DNA of 64,000 bases, taken from assembly GCF_020921035.1 (NCBI RefSeq), contig NC_063156.1:27390283-27454282 (forward strand), written 5' to 3'. A model generated the notes under the pieces. That model was given only the letters and a program-made list of their open reading frames with translations, was not told where the DNA came from and ran no database searches. The stretch's first letter is position 1; each line of letters begins with the position of its first letter. Of the stretch, positions 31,142 to 43,121 are shown one piece after another. This stretch comes from Rhodamnia argentea (Eukaryota > Streptophyta > Magnoliopsida > Myrtales > Myrtaceae). Position numbers and translations under genes: made by a program.

Positions 31142-31803
31142 AAATTCAAATAAAAATATGAAGTGCACTCATTCTTTCAAATAAAAAACTGAAATAGATA
31201 TTATTTTAAATAATAATATGAATTGAAATTTATTTTAAATAAAATGAAGTGGATGGTATTTCAAATAAAAGTATTAAATGATATTATTTTAAATAAGGGA
31301 TTCAAGCGGCCTTGTTAGTTTCAAATGAAAGCTTGATCTAGTCAATCGGCTACATATTTCGACAAGTCAATGGTATTTTTATCCAAAAATAATTTTAATT
31401 TATTTATTCTCGTTCTTTTTTTTCCTCTTTTGCTTTGGTCGACGAGAGACGTTGAGGGCTTCTCGCCTAGGCCCTCATTGACCTAGCTAGAATTGGCGGG
31501 GGAGACCCTCACCAGCCCTCTTTGGGCAACATCGATGGCCATCCATTGACAAAAAGAAAAGAAAAAAAATAAAGAAAAAGAAAAAAAATTCAAAAAAATA
31601 AAGGACGAAAATGTGCTCAATTGATTGGATGGTCAAATTCTTATTTGAGGCCGATATGATCACTTCAGATTTTTATTTGAAATAATGTCCACTTTACGTT
31701 CTTATTTTGATAAAATGAAAGCACTTTAAATTTTTATTTAAAATAATATTCATTTTAGATGTTTATTTAAAAAAAGTGAGAGTACTTTAAACATTTTTTT
31801 TCC
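31142..31803. repeat. Inverted-repeat element with GC-rich core upstream of PPR copy 1
   Basis: AT-rich arms with repeated blocks of the form tttaaataaaa and tgaagtgg. The left arm from aattcaaataaaaatatgaag is mirrored on the right by reverse-complement blocks (aaataagaacgtaaagtgg, aatattattttaaataaaa). The core at about 31430-31560 is GC-rich (gagggcttctcgcctaggcc). No coding capacity. Same architecture as 44965-45538. Confidence 0.6.
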
Positions 31804-32250
31804 AATAAAAAAAGATTAAAAAAATAAAAATAGAAGGACCGCCTCGATGTTTCGAGTTTGGCATAAAAACGTCAACCTTCGTGACTGGGAAATAATTTTG
31901 GCCCAAACTTGAAAATATAGTATAAAATGGCACTAGCCTGAGAGACAATTTTGACTGTAGTTTTGTTGAAAATGTGCGTTCGTGACGGCTGAGGTAGCAA
32001 ACGGACGATGACATGACATGACAAGCGTCATGCCGATAAACGTGGCATTCATTAACAATCAAAGTTGACTTTGCCTTTCATATATATGAAAACAAACTAT
32101 AAGGATAGATATAGACCTACTCTTGGGTTTTTTTAAAAATTTTTTTTTTAATATATTTATAAAATAATTAAAAAAAAAATAAATAAAAAAAATATTTTTT
32201 TATTATTCAAATTAACTTAAGTAGCTTGTCTTTGGTTGCTGAGTGGTTAG

Positions 32251-33620
32251 CTATTTTTTTAAAAATATTTTAATTATTTATGCTTATAATATTTAGTTTA
32301 TTTCGTATTTTTAAATATTTATATTTATTTTATTTATAATTTTTTTGTGAAGTTTATCTTTATAACATAATTAGTAATAATTAATATAAAATTATTAATA
32401 TCTATAATTAATAAATAATATTGAAATTATGTAATTAATTAAAATATTTATAAAATAAAATTTAGTATATGAAATTAGAGGACGATTGATGTCATTGTAA
32501 TATTTTTTGAGAAATTAAATTGGAAAACCATTCTTTTGCCCTTTCCTACATTTCTAAATGATAAATTTTATAACTTTTATCCTCGTCATTCCCCAAGAGT
32601 GTTAGGACAAAGGCGATAAAGTTGAACAATGTATCGACACTATTTTGTGAACCCTCCTTAATTCAATATATGAAAGTCGTATGATCAGTGATGAATAGGT
32701 GGAAATGAAAGTACTTGGATTATACCAATCAACATCCAATAACAATCTGGTGTAGAACAACCGGAGTGTGATTTTTTAAAAACGTGTAGTTAGAATTGTT
32801 TTACGATTTGGGGCCGGAGCTCAATTGCGCTCAAATTTGGTGGCTAAAGCAAACGGCCTTCTGATCAATAATCACTGCTTTGCCTTGACGTATGATGGAT
32901 TTTCGCATTTCGGAGTCGTTTAGATGGTTTTTAATTTTAGGAAACTTAACCATATAGATAATCGCAATATTTGATTTAGATTCAATTTGATTAGATTAAA
33001 TTTGATTCGTTTATATGTTTCGAAGTCCTATCTATATAATGGTGCTTATGTAATTTTTACGTTATTGTCAATTCAATTTACCCTTAAAGCTTTTCCAGTT
33101 AATACTTATCGGCTTGCATGATATTGAATCAATGAGGAGGTTCATGCATGTGGTGCGTGACAAGTTGAGTATCGATGCATTGTTCGGCTTTATTAGTCGA
33201 ACATCCTTTATCCTAATGCGACTTTTAGGGAATGTGATGAGGAACTTTGACAAAACTACAAAAGTTAATAAAATTTATCATTTATGAAATGTAGGGAAAA
33301 TGACAAAAGAATGGTTTTTTTTTCCAATTTAATTTTCTAAAAAAAAAAATTTACGAAATGACATCCCGATCCTCATCCTCCTTAATTTCATATATCTTAC
33401 CAATTTTATTTTATTAATATTTTTAATTAATTACATAATTACAACATTATTTATTAATTATAGATCATAATAATTTTTATATTAATTATTACTAATTATG
33501 TTATAAAAATAAGCTTCACAGGAAAAATATAAATAAAATAAATATAAACATGTTAAAAAATGAAATAAACTAAATATTATAGTATAATAATTAAAATATT
33601 TTAAAATTAAAAAAAAAAAA
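32251..33620. mobile_element. Long foldback element related to the MULE at 7.9 kb
   Basis: The sequence from about 32251 to 32690 reappears in reverse complement from about 33620 back to 33110, giving arms of about 440-510 bases around a 400-base centre. Shared blocks include ataatatttagtttattt, ataacataattagtaataat, gaaattaaattggaaaa, aaccattcttttg and atgataaattttat. Near the loop, gtatcgatgcattgttc matches gtgtcgatacattgttc. The AT-rich part resembles 7960-8225 of the MULE. A 19-base sequence, tagatatagacctactctt, lies at about 32105-32123 and again in the same direction at about 33620-33638; I cannot say whether it is a flanking duplication. No open frames of interest. Confidence 0.7.
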
Positions 33621-35352
33621 TAGATATAGACCTACTCTTTTGGGGTTGTACCCAAACGTTCCAGCAGGCAAATTTGAATATTTTTTTAAAAAATAATTTC
33701 GTAATATTTTTTAAAAAATTAGTTAAAAACTCCCTTCTACGCCCGCTACGAAATATTCGGTATTAAATCCATACAAGCCTAATTACCATAACCAATCCGC
33801 ATGCTAGAAGTACGAAATCTCCGTAACAAATTCCAGAGGCATAAGCTGGCCACAAAGTTCGCTTACGACATCTTTTTCATTTTATTTTATAAACTCATAA
33901 AAAAAATAGCGTGACCTTTTAACTATTGGATTACTCCACTCGATGGTCAACAATGTATTATTAGTTCATGATAAATGAAAACATCTACAAGAAAAATGTC
34001 TTGCTCAATTTTTTTTTTCCTTTTAACTACTATGGTATTGGTGCATCCCTTATGGCTAGCAACGCTGTTTAGACATTTTTAGGAATTTTATCTCAAGAAG
34101 GAGAGCTCCTAAATTTGACCCCTTCATTGCCAGTTCCTCATGACCATAGCTAGGCCCACCAGCGGGACTTTATAGCTACTCGTCGGGGTCGGGAGATCGA
34201 GACATTGGTATCTAAAGTAGTGAATCAAAAAACTAACCTACCAATAGGCATACGGCTTTATTAATAAATGGATTGGGGGTGGAGACGCTAGTATCATGTG
34301 TACGGAGTTTGACTTCCGCGCTTTGCAAAGAGACAGAGCAAAAGTTAGAGGTAAGAAAGACACACAAATAAATAAATAAATAAATAAACTAGCCTTAATA
34401 CACGATAGTAAAATACTTTAATTTTGAAGAAGATTCTAAAGGACCCCATTAATTTGACAGTGAAAAGAATATTTTTTCCATATTCTTTTCCTAAAACACA
34501 GATGTAAAAAGAAACAAGACAAAATGTTCATTGGATGGGAAATTTGCTGATACTTCAAACAATAGATGAAATATTTGGGGCTCTAACAATTGGCTCTTAG
34601 GGCTTATTTGATCGAATGAACAAATTATACTCGATACATTCATTCTTATTAACAGGAAAAATAAAATGAAAATAATAATAATAAAAATAGAAACTAATGA
34701 ACCGACATACCGTATTTGAATAGAGACTTAGAAAAAGTTGTGCACGAATACTTTCTTTGTTATGGAAATACCATTTCGATTTGAGAAAATTCCAAAAGAA
34801 AAGTGATTCTTATGACATAAAACATAGAAATTACGTAGGTAGTAAATCATGAAAAAGTTTAATACATACCTAATATCCGAAAAGCTGTTGATTCACTTTT
34901 TTTTCTCTAAACCATTTGTAATTACTCAAACAATATCCATCACTATTAAACAAAATCTTAAAAATAATATTTTAGACAGAAATTTATGTTAACTCATATT
35001 TATATCCACCTTTTTCATGATGAAATTAGGTTTGTTCGTTTGACATTATTAACAAAGATGTTATGTCCGTGTTCGACATATGTACCTCAAACTCAACTGT
35101 TGTAACTTGATTTAGTTAAATAATTGTGTCTAGTGGATGGATGATGTTACGGGTAAGGTTAGCGCATATTGGAGATTTTTAAACCTACAATATTTTTAAA
35201 CAAATATTTTAACTTTTTTCCAAATTCAAGATCGTATGATTCAAAGAAAAGATGAGCATAGAGGGGTTTATCCGTTAATGATAAAGGAAGCAGAGCTTGC
35301 AAGTGGCACCACGACCTTAGGAGCGAGCAGTTTTAGGTAGATACAAATTTCA
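33621..35352. other. AT-rich intergenic DNA
   Basis: Nothing gene-like was recognised. Short simple repeats only, for example (AAAT)n near 34367-34388 and AATAATAATA near 34672. Confidence 0.5.
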
Positions 35353-36010
35353 ATTTTCAGGCTCGATTTGTTTCTAAAAAAATGACTCGTTTTTGAAAAG
35401 TCAATTTCTAGGAAAGTGACTATATTTTCTAGTGTTTGGCTGAAATATACTAAAGATCCGCAATTCTTTTTTCAGCTGTCTAGTATGTTAAAATCGGATT
35501 TGATTTTCCTCCATGCCCTCCTATCAATAATTTTTTTTGGTTTTTGTTTTATTTTTTAAAAGTTCAATTTTTTATTTATTTCTCTCTATATTTTTTTTTT
35601 TGGTTTATGCCACGGGGCCGGCCGATCCCGCTAGCTCGCCAAATTCGAGCCTCAGCTCTTTGGCACGCGTCATGGCTATCTTTTAGGTCCGCGTTGACGG
35701 GGAAGAAGAGGAGGAGCCGTGCAAAGTAAAGAGGAAGAATGAGAAAGAAAGAAAAAATAAAAAGGGAAAAAGAATAAATTGAAATAAAAAATAATATAAA
35801 AGAAAATGAATGTAAAGGAATTGAGGGAGTAAAGATGAAGGAAAATGTTTTCTTCTTATCAAAAAGAGGAAAATATTTTCCCAATTTTGAAGGAATTTTT
35901 TTATGGGTGAAAAATATTTTACTAGAGTAACTTATTTTTTGTGAACCAAACCCCGAAAACATCGAAAAACATTTTTTTTTAAAATTGTTTTCCATAAAAT
36001 AACTGGAGTC
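35353..36010. repeat. Possible diverged MITE
   Basis: The right part (about 35830-36010) has aaaatattttccc, ttttatgggtgaaaaatatttt and gaaccaaaccccgaaaac, a style common in plant MITEs. The left part (ggctcgatttgtttct, aatgactcgtttttgaaaag) is a loose inverted counterpart, and the middle (about 35600-35720) is GC-rich. The arms are too diverged for firm ends. Confidence 0.35.
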
Positions 36011-37818
36011 TTAAAACGTGAAACCTACCCTGTACACCAACTTCCGATTCCACGGTTTACATGGGAACTGACCAATTCTTTTTTTTTTTGTTTCATTTCT
36101 AGTCAGGCAAAACTCAGTGTCCGAAAAAAATAAGAAGTTAAAGTAACTGACAAATATACTCATTCGCTAATAGCGACAACTCATAAAAGATGAACAAATA
36201 AAGTGAAATACACATTAAAAAGATCAAAACACGTATCTATAAAACCTAAATTATAAAACTCCATTCCTCATTCATCCATACAAAATTGATCCAAATTCTA
36301 ACCTCCTTAAAAAAAAAAAAAACATAATTAATCACTTAACTTCATCTGGAATACCTTCTTAAAAGGCAGTGCTGATTTGAACGAGATTTAGTTATAGAAA
36401 TTTAGTTCTTTCTGAACTGGCGTGCTTTGTTCCTTTAGGGCCTGTCTTGACTTAAACTCTCATATCTCTTTTAGACTTGTGCTTTGCCTCCTTGCAAAGC
36501 GCAGAAGACCTGCGCATATGATACTAGCATGCCCGCCCCTTAATTCCCTTACCATTACTCCCGAAACATCCGGTATATTTTGCTTATTCTCTCTATCAAC
36601 CAGTAAAGATAGTGCGAGGGGAGTGGTCGAACTGGCAACAACCGTACCACCTCCTGTGTACAGATTCTCCTTTATAGTTCATCTCCTCTTAATGTCCTGG
36701 AAACTCAGTTTCCATCGTGCCTCAACTGGGATTCTAATTAGATAATATAGTTTAACTTAAACCTAAATATGTATTTGGACTGACTTACTCGTCATTGATA
36801 AGACATGTACAAGTCCCTAAATCAACATTGAAGACCCCAAAGTGTTGAACAAAATGAACTTCCATCTTAAACAATTTAACCCATAACGAATTGAGATTGA
36901 CAGTCACCCTCGACAGAGTGCACAATCAATCTAATGCAGCACTTGTCATCTCCATTGGAATCAGATTGTTTATTGGGGGTGTTAGGTAATCTAAATGGAG
37001 GAACTGTCCCGAATGATTCAAATCTCAATGAAGGCAACAAAGTTCAGACTCCGATTAAAGACGGGCATGGGATGAAACCTCTGATTTTTTGTGATCACTC
37101 ATGCTGATCAAAGTAATCAAATTCTTCAATGAGGTGAATTTTGAGGATATTGGTGAGAATGGTTTCTGCTAAACATGTTGGTGATGAGGATAATGTTGGA
37201 GAAAGGTCATGATAAGAGTAATTGCAATTTGCCCTGATAAATCTTCTGATCATGTCAACTTCACAACGGTTAAAGTTATTCTGCGAAGTTCGTTTTTGAT
37301 AGCTTAACAAAAATAACCACTATAAGGAGGGAGAGCTGCTACATTAACAATTCTGAAAGTGGATTACCTGCAAGTGTTAAGAACACCGGTCAATTACATC
37401 GAGGTTCCCCAGTTGGATGGACAAAAAAGAACATGCACCGGCTAGGCAAACATCTAAAACTGGAGCCCATCATTTCTCCCACGTACTTCAACCTGCAAAA
37501 ATCAAACTAAAAGCTTGAACTCAGAATCTACGTATAGTGCAATATCACCTTTCCGACTGGAGCTAGAGGTGGGTAACCCCATATAGATAAGGAGCAAATC
37601 TCCTTTACCATCTTCCTACTACATAAGTAGGAACTTTTGTCAGATGGAAAAATGGTAAGTTGAATGTATTGTAGCAGAAACAAGCATAATGCACTATAAA
37701 AATGACAAAGCCGTTACAAACAGCATCTCAATTTCAACGCTTCATGAAATATTGGCTGAACCACAATCACAAGCAAGTCACACGACCAATTTCCCGCCCT
37801 TAACAGGGGCAACTTTTG
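36011..37818. other. Intergenic DNA
   Basis: A 107-residue open frame at 36422-36745 has no recognisable motif and no neighbouring exons, and is not called. Otherwise nothing identified. Confidence 0.4.
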
Positions 37819-38064
37819 GCTTAAAATGTCTCAAACAGCACATGCCACTCATGCCACTATGTCCCCATTAAACCCCAGTCCCCAGATTTGACAATTTCAA
37901 TTCGCATGTGCAAAGAAAATGCTAGTGGTGCTTAAAATGTCTCAAACAGCTCATGCCACTTACGTGCCCATTAATTTGCTCCAAAAACCCATATTTCCCC
38001 ATTAAACCCCAGTCCCCAAATTTGACAATTTCAATTCGCATGTGCAAAGAAAATGCTAGTGGTA
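37819..38064. repeat. Imperfect tandem duplication (111 + about 135 bp)
   Basis: Units starting at 37819 and 37930 share gcttaaaatgtctcaaacag, ccccattaaaccccagtccc and tttcaattcgcatgtgcaaa, and end in gctagtggt. The second unit has about 24 extra bases. Confidence 0.8.
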
Positions 38065-40974
38065 TCTTGCAAGTGGGCGGAGTTTACGAGCTAAGATTGA
38101 CTGCCCTGACCATGATCTCCAAAGCGGGACACTCGGAGACAATGCAAGCACTGGCTCTCTCAGTGGTTTTGAGGCTCCACCAGGGAGCACCAGCCTCGCG
38201 CTGAACTTTGCCAGCACACGATCCATCTCAGATCTGAGACCCGACATTGCATCTGATCATAATCATTATCAAAGAGTTTGCCTAAATTGACCGTATAACC
38301 ACGAAAATCGTTTAAAGCTTGAGCTTATCGTCAATGGCGGTGATAGATCGGAGGTTGCAACAGCACTTGGTCATCTGCCCAGTGGTGGACTTGGAGCCAT
38401 AGCCACCGGGGCGAAACTTTGATCCCTAGTAAACACAACAACATTAAGCCCACATCCGCCATATGCCCATTAAAAACACACTAGCATCTAATCTGTATCT
38501 TTTGCAGCATTATTTCAAATTCTAGAATAAAATGGATCAAATGACCCCCTACATGTCAAACATTACCTGCATAGTGGATAATGAGCTAAGTCCAAGGTCG
38601 GCCGGATTACCACCTCTTACCATCTGCAGTGCATCTACCATCCTCTTCATCTAATCTGAGTTTGTATGATTATTTGTTGTGATGAACTCTTTGGGTTCAA
38701 GTTTGCTGAGTACTTTGATGCAAGAGGCTGAAAAATCTAAAGGGACAAGGACTAATACCAAACATAACCCAGGTTTTTCTTGTCCCAAACCAAGGTAACA
38801 ATATCTTCTTTGTTCAGTTCAGAGTACAACTCCAATGTATCATTCATTTGTACCCATGAAAAAACATACCAGAAGAAAGACTTGAGTAAGTTAGTATTCC
38901 ATTGACAGAATCGTTAGATAAGACAAACGATTGCATTTTCAGCTGGACACCTTTCCAGAGGTAATCCTAGAACTTATTAATCATTTCACATAGATTCCTT
39001 TCCAGAGGTAATCCTAGCACAGTTTTTCTTCCTGAAAGTATGGCCAGTTTTTTTTTTTCTTTTGGCTTTTTTTTTTTTTGTCTTGCTAACTTCTCCAATT
39101 TAAGAGAATTACAAGCAGCAGGATGAAGACAGGTGTAACACTTACTATTATACTTTGAGACAGCATTTGAAAGTTTAATGCGTTGCCTTGACCAGAGTTC
39201 CTGAAGATGACAAGGCTTGCCCATGGTCTCTCCTCACGCTAGCCGTAACTTAGGTTAAATGATATATTATCATAATTGCATGCCTCCCAATCACTTTTAT
39301 ATTTCCTCCACTGTACCGAGTGATTTCTCAATCCATTTCCTCGAGTACTGAATTTCAGTATATTCAAAATAAGACTGCAAAAGAAGCAGGCAAAATGTAT
39401 GACTCAAGAACCCAGACCTTTACTTGAATAAGAATCAAAAGCTATATTATAATTAATCAGGGTGTTAACTACCTCGAGAATTCCCACCATCACACCCTTC
39501 ACTTTTTCAGGTACTCATCCCCACTTCATGAAACTTTTAAGCGTGCTAACTCCAAATGTTTAGCAATGGTCCCCAAAATCTCACCCAACATGCCCACTTC
39601 TTTCCCAATCTGCTGCTTGGTCTTCCCCCGTTTTACAACAACTCAAAGACCATAAGGTAGATTCCAAATGTTTGTTGGCCCAGAAAGTCCATGTAGTAAG
39701 CGACAAAATGCTTTGGGGAGTTGAAAATAAGCATAGATTTGTTCCTGTTTCAACATAACAAATATATGGAACAAACACTATGACAGTACTACAAATTTAG
39801 TAAGCATTGAAAAGCAATCGATCATCAAATAAGAAAATGGAAAAACATCACAGTACCAGATACTTCAAAGCTCCATTTTATCTGCCACATTACAACGTTG
39901 TCCTTTCTTAGTTTGTTTTTGACTCATCTGGTTGATTTAGCAGTTTACTTTGAGCTCGAGGTATAAGTTGTATAGAGCGGGGATTCACCCATAGTCTGTG
40001 TAATTTGTCCATTAGTTGATAAGAAATCATCGCTTGTCATTTGTGAAACTCTTCCAAAGAAGAAAGATAGACAGACTAAGGAGAGCAAAGCATCGTGAAA
40101 TGTGAATTCATAAGTGCTTATAAATTTTTTAAAAATTGGCACATTACTAAAGAGCACTCTTAGGATACATTAACAACATTTATTCATTAGAATAATACTA
40201 AAGATTTCGTAAAAGTGGTTTAGTAAGCTGTTAGTGAGTATTTAAGATAGTATAGTACATTCAACTAATGGTAGAGATACTTGGACTAGTTTACAAAATT
40301 GGCATTCACAGTGATAAGCCAATTTCATTTGGAGCTTGAACAAAGCCAGCTTGTTAAAATATCCAGCTTGCCACATAATTTTTAGAAACCATTCTCAATA
40401 TCCTTAGCATCTCAATTCATTAAAACATCCCCCTGCCAGTGGATCCAAATAAAATTGGGTCTTCACAAGCAAGCATCATATAATCTTGACATTTATTTTA
40501 CGTCTAGGGAGAGTCCAAAAGGTAAGTCCATAGTAAACTATCAAATTAGAAGACTTGTGAAAAGAGAAGATATGCATCTCATGATTCATTTCAAGTGATT
40601 TACACTACTATTACAATCAAATGAACCATGTGGCGCAAAAATCATACCACAGCTGATTCTATCTTTTCTTCTAAAAAAAGGAAAAATGAACTTACTGAGT
40701 GGCCATAGATTAAATTAGTATTTATGAATAGACATGCAAAGTTATGCAGCATATGCTTCTTCACTTGCATTCATTTGTATGGAAAAACCTCTACCAATTG
40801 TAACCAGTACATGACCCATAAAAACCACAATGCCATTGCCTCTCGAGAACCATAGAGATGTTACTTACCAACTTCCAAGGAGCTCAAGATCAGGATCTAT
40901 ATTTTGACAGTTGCAGTGCAGTCTTTATGCAAACAGCATGCCGATGACTGAAAAGGGTCTTCTTCCAATAGCTT
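38065..40974. other. Intergenic DNA with unassigned exon-like fragments (minus strand)
   Basis: Two minus-strand stretches look faintly coding: about 38245-38060 (REAGAPWWSLKTTERASACI in one frame) and about 38430-38320 (RPGGYGSKSTTGQMTKCCCN, ending in a stop). I recognise neither, and cannot connect them by good splice sites. They may be debris of an old gene. DNA from about 40770 onward matches the 3' flank of PPR copy 1. Confidence 0.3.
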
Positions 40975-42846
40975 TCAAGCAGAAAATGTAGGAAGTAAAT
41001 TGAGATACTCCTTATAATTTTCATCCTTTGATAGCATGTCAACTACCATAGATGTCGTAATGTCATCTGGTAAAATACTTCTCTCTGCCATTTTTTTAAG
41101 CAGCTCAATCACCTCGACAATCTCATTATTTTGACAAAAACCATGCATCAGTGTGTTGAATGTGACAACAGTTGGAGGACAACCATTGGCTTCCATTTTC
41201 ATAAATAACTCATTTGCCTCTTCAAGTTGACCTTGTCGGCAGAGTCCATGGATCATGATAGAGTATGTTACAGCAGTTGGTGCTAACCCATCCTTCTGTA
41301 ACCTGTGGAATAAGTCCCATGCAGCTTCAAGATCCCCTGCCTTACACAACCCATCAATGAGGGAATTGAAGGTCTGTACACTTGGCTTTATGTTGAGATC
41401 TTGAGAATGAAACAAATCTAATGCCTCTGAGAGGCAATTATTTTTGCAAAGTCCATCAATAAGTATGGTGAATGTGCTTGTATTAGGTTCCACTTCATGA
41501 CGTTTCATTTCTTTAAACCAATTCCTTGCATCACCAACCCTACCTTTCTGGAAGGAACCCTTCATTAGTGTACTAAAGGTGACAACCGTTGGCTTAACTC
41601 CTTCATTAATCATCTCCTTGTACGTACTTATGGCTTCTTCGGTACTTCCCTGATTGAAATAACCATTGATCAGCACATTGTAGCTGACTGCATCAATTGG
41701 ACAACCTTTACTCACCATTTGAACAAGCAGTTCCCTTGCCCCATCAATCTTGCCAGCAAAGCACAGGCCGCACATAATTGTGTTATACGTAAACATGTCA
41801 GGCTCAACACCACTTTCAATCATTACTTTGAGCACATTTTTGGCTTCTTTCAAGTTTCCCTCTTGGCAAAGAGCTTCAATCAATGAATTAAATGTGACTG
41901 TGCTAGGTGGGATTTTTTTATCTACCATCTCATTAAGCAGAACATTGGCTTCCTTGTACAGTCCGATGCTGCAAGAACCATGTATCAGAGAGCTGTAAAC
42001 AACTACATCTGGCGAAATACCACTAAGTTTCATCTCCAAGAAAAGTTTTCTAGCCTCTTCTAACGACCCATCTTTGCAAAGTCCATCAATGATGGCACTA
42101 TAAGAAACTAGATTAGGCTTGCAAAAGACACTATACTTGCCATTGCTACTCACCATGTCTTGATGTAACTTGAGTGCCACGCTCGTATTACCACTCCTAC
42201 ATAACCCACTAATCAATGTGCAATAAGTCACAGAATTCGGCCTGCCACCTGAACGAAACATTTTCATAAACAAGCCAACTGCCTCGCTGATTTTATGTTC
42301 TAAGCACAACCCCTTCACCAACTGAGTGTAACTGACAGTATTCGGGCAATGGCCTCTCCGAAAAATTACCCCCAAAACGGCGAAACCATCAGCAACCCGC
42401 CTCGCATTACAGAAGCAATTCAACAAAATGTTGAGCACAATATAATCAGACAATAACCCCGCAGATTCCAGCTTTGCGCGGAGCGAAATAACAGTAGAAT
42501 AATGGCTCTTCTTCTTAGCTAGTGCACCCAATAGCAAGCGAAACGACGAAGTGGGAAGGGCAGGTTGCATAGAGATCATGCGGTCGAAATGGTGGAGCGC
42601 TTCGTCCACAGTGAAGTCCCCTGATTTACACTTCTTTTCAAGGAAAAGGGCGAGTCGAGTTTGGTCTTCTTCGGTGTCGTCTGAAAGATTGGACTTTTGT
42701 GGCGGAGGCGAGATTTTAACGATGGGTTCTTGCGGGGGATTTCGACTTCTGGGATATTGTCGGCGTGGGTATGTGAAGAGAGAGGAGAGCTTACCTTCTG
42801 AAGCAGAAACAGCGGATGAAGAAGAACGCAGAGCCTTGGAGGCCAT
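40975..42846 (-). CDS. P-class PPR protein, RFL type, copy 2
   Basis: A single exon; 623 residues from the ATG at 42846, chosen because MASKALRSSSS aligns with the start of the 31-kb paralogue. The frame also has an in-frame ATG at 42933 that would add 29 residues (MFSLYFISKL...). About thirteen PPR motifs in the same register as copy 1, including the same long third motif; no C-terminal editing domain. Sequence between the two proteins is highly similar throughout, for example DFTVDEALHHFDRMISMQP against DFTVDEALRHFDRMISIRP. The residues at repeat positions 5 and 35, which set RNA base preference, differ in most repeats. Predicted mitochondrial RNA-binding protein; no frame lesions. Confidence 0.92.
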   Translation of the reverse strand: MASKALRSSSSAVSASEGKLSSLFTYPRRQYPRSRNPPQEPIVKISPPPQKSNLSDDTEEDQTRLALFLEKKCKSGDFTVDEALHHFDRMISMQPALPTSSFRLLLGALAKKKSHYSTVISLRAKLESAGLLSDYIVLNILLNCFCNARRVADGFAVLGVIFRRGHCPNTVSYTQLVKGLCLEHKISEAVGLFMKMFRSGGRPNSVTYCTLISGLCRSGNTSVALKLHQDMVSSNGKYSVFCKPNLVSYSAIIDGLCKDGSLEEARKLFLEMKLSGISPDVVVYSSLIHGSCSIGLYKEANVLLNEMVDKKIPPSTVTFNSLIEALCQEGNLKEAKNVLKVMIESGVEPDMFTYNTIMCGLCFAGKIDGARELLVQMVSKGCPIDAVSYNVLINGYFNQGSTEEAISTYKEMINEGVKPTVVTFSTLMKGSFQKGRVGDARNWFKEMKRHEVEPNTSTFTILIDGLCKNNCLSEALDLFHSQDLNIKPSVQTFNSLIDGLCKAGDLEAAWDLFHRLQKDGLAPTAVTYSIMIHGLCRQGQLEEANELFMKMEANGCPPTVVTFNTLMHGFCQNNEIVEVIELLKKMAERSILPDDITTSMVVDMLSKDENYKEYLNLLPTFSA

Positions 42847-43121
42847 GGCTGGTGAGCGAAAACGCTTCGAAGCAATTTTAAGATGGGATGAAATTGAAGG
42901 GGAAAGTTTTGAAATGAAATAAAGAGAAAACAAAAGAATAATGTTAAAAGATATAAAGATTTATAAACTTATTTAAGTACCCTGTGCCTTTTTTTTTTGT
43001 CGAGCTGTGTCTTTTTTAAAGGGCAATACATAGAAAAAAAAAATGCTAGAAAGGGCATTTTCCTCTGTGCAATTAAGTTTACAAAACTTACTTAAATATC
43101 CTTTGTTTCCTTGGAAAAATT
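42847..43121. other. 5' flank of PPR copy 2
   Basis: Short AT-rich upstream region ending at a hAT-type MITE, whose first target-duplication copy is 43114-43121. No clear TATA box was singled out. Confidence 0.4.

Noticed and set aside
36422-36745. 107-residue plus-strand frame
   Set aside because: No motif, no neighbouring exons and ordinary intergenic composition. I considered an organellar DNA insertion but could not recognise a mitochondrial or plastid gene.
42847-42933. 29-residue N-terminal extension of PPR copy 2 from an upstream in-frame ATG
   Set aside because: The paralogue starts at the equivalent of 42846 and the extension has no counterpart there; it remains possible.
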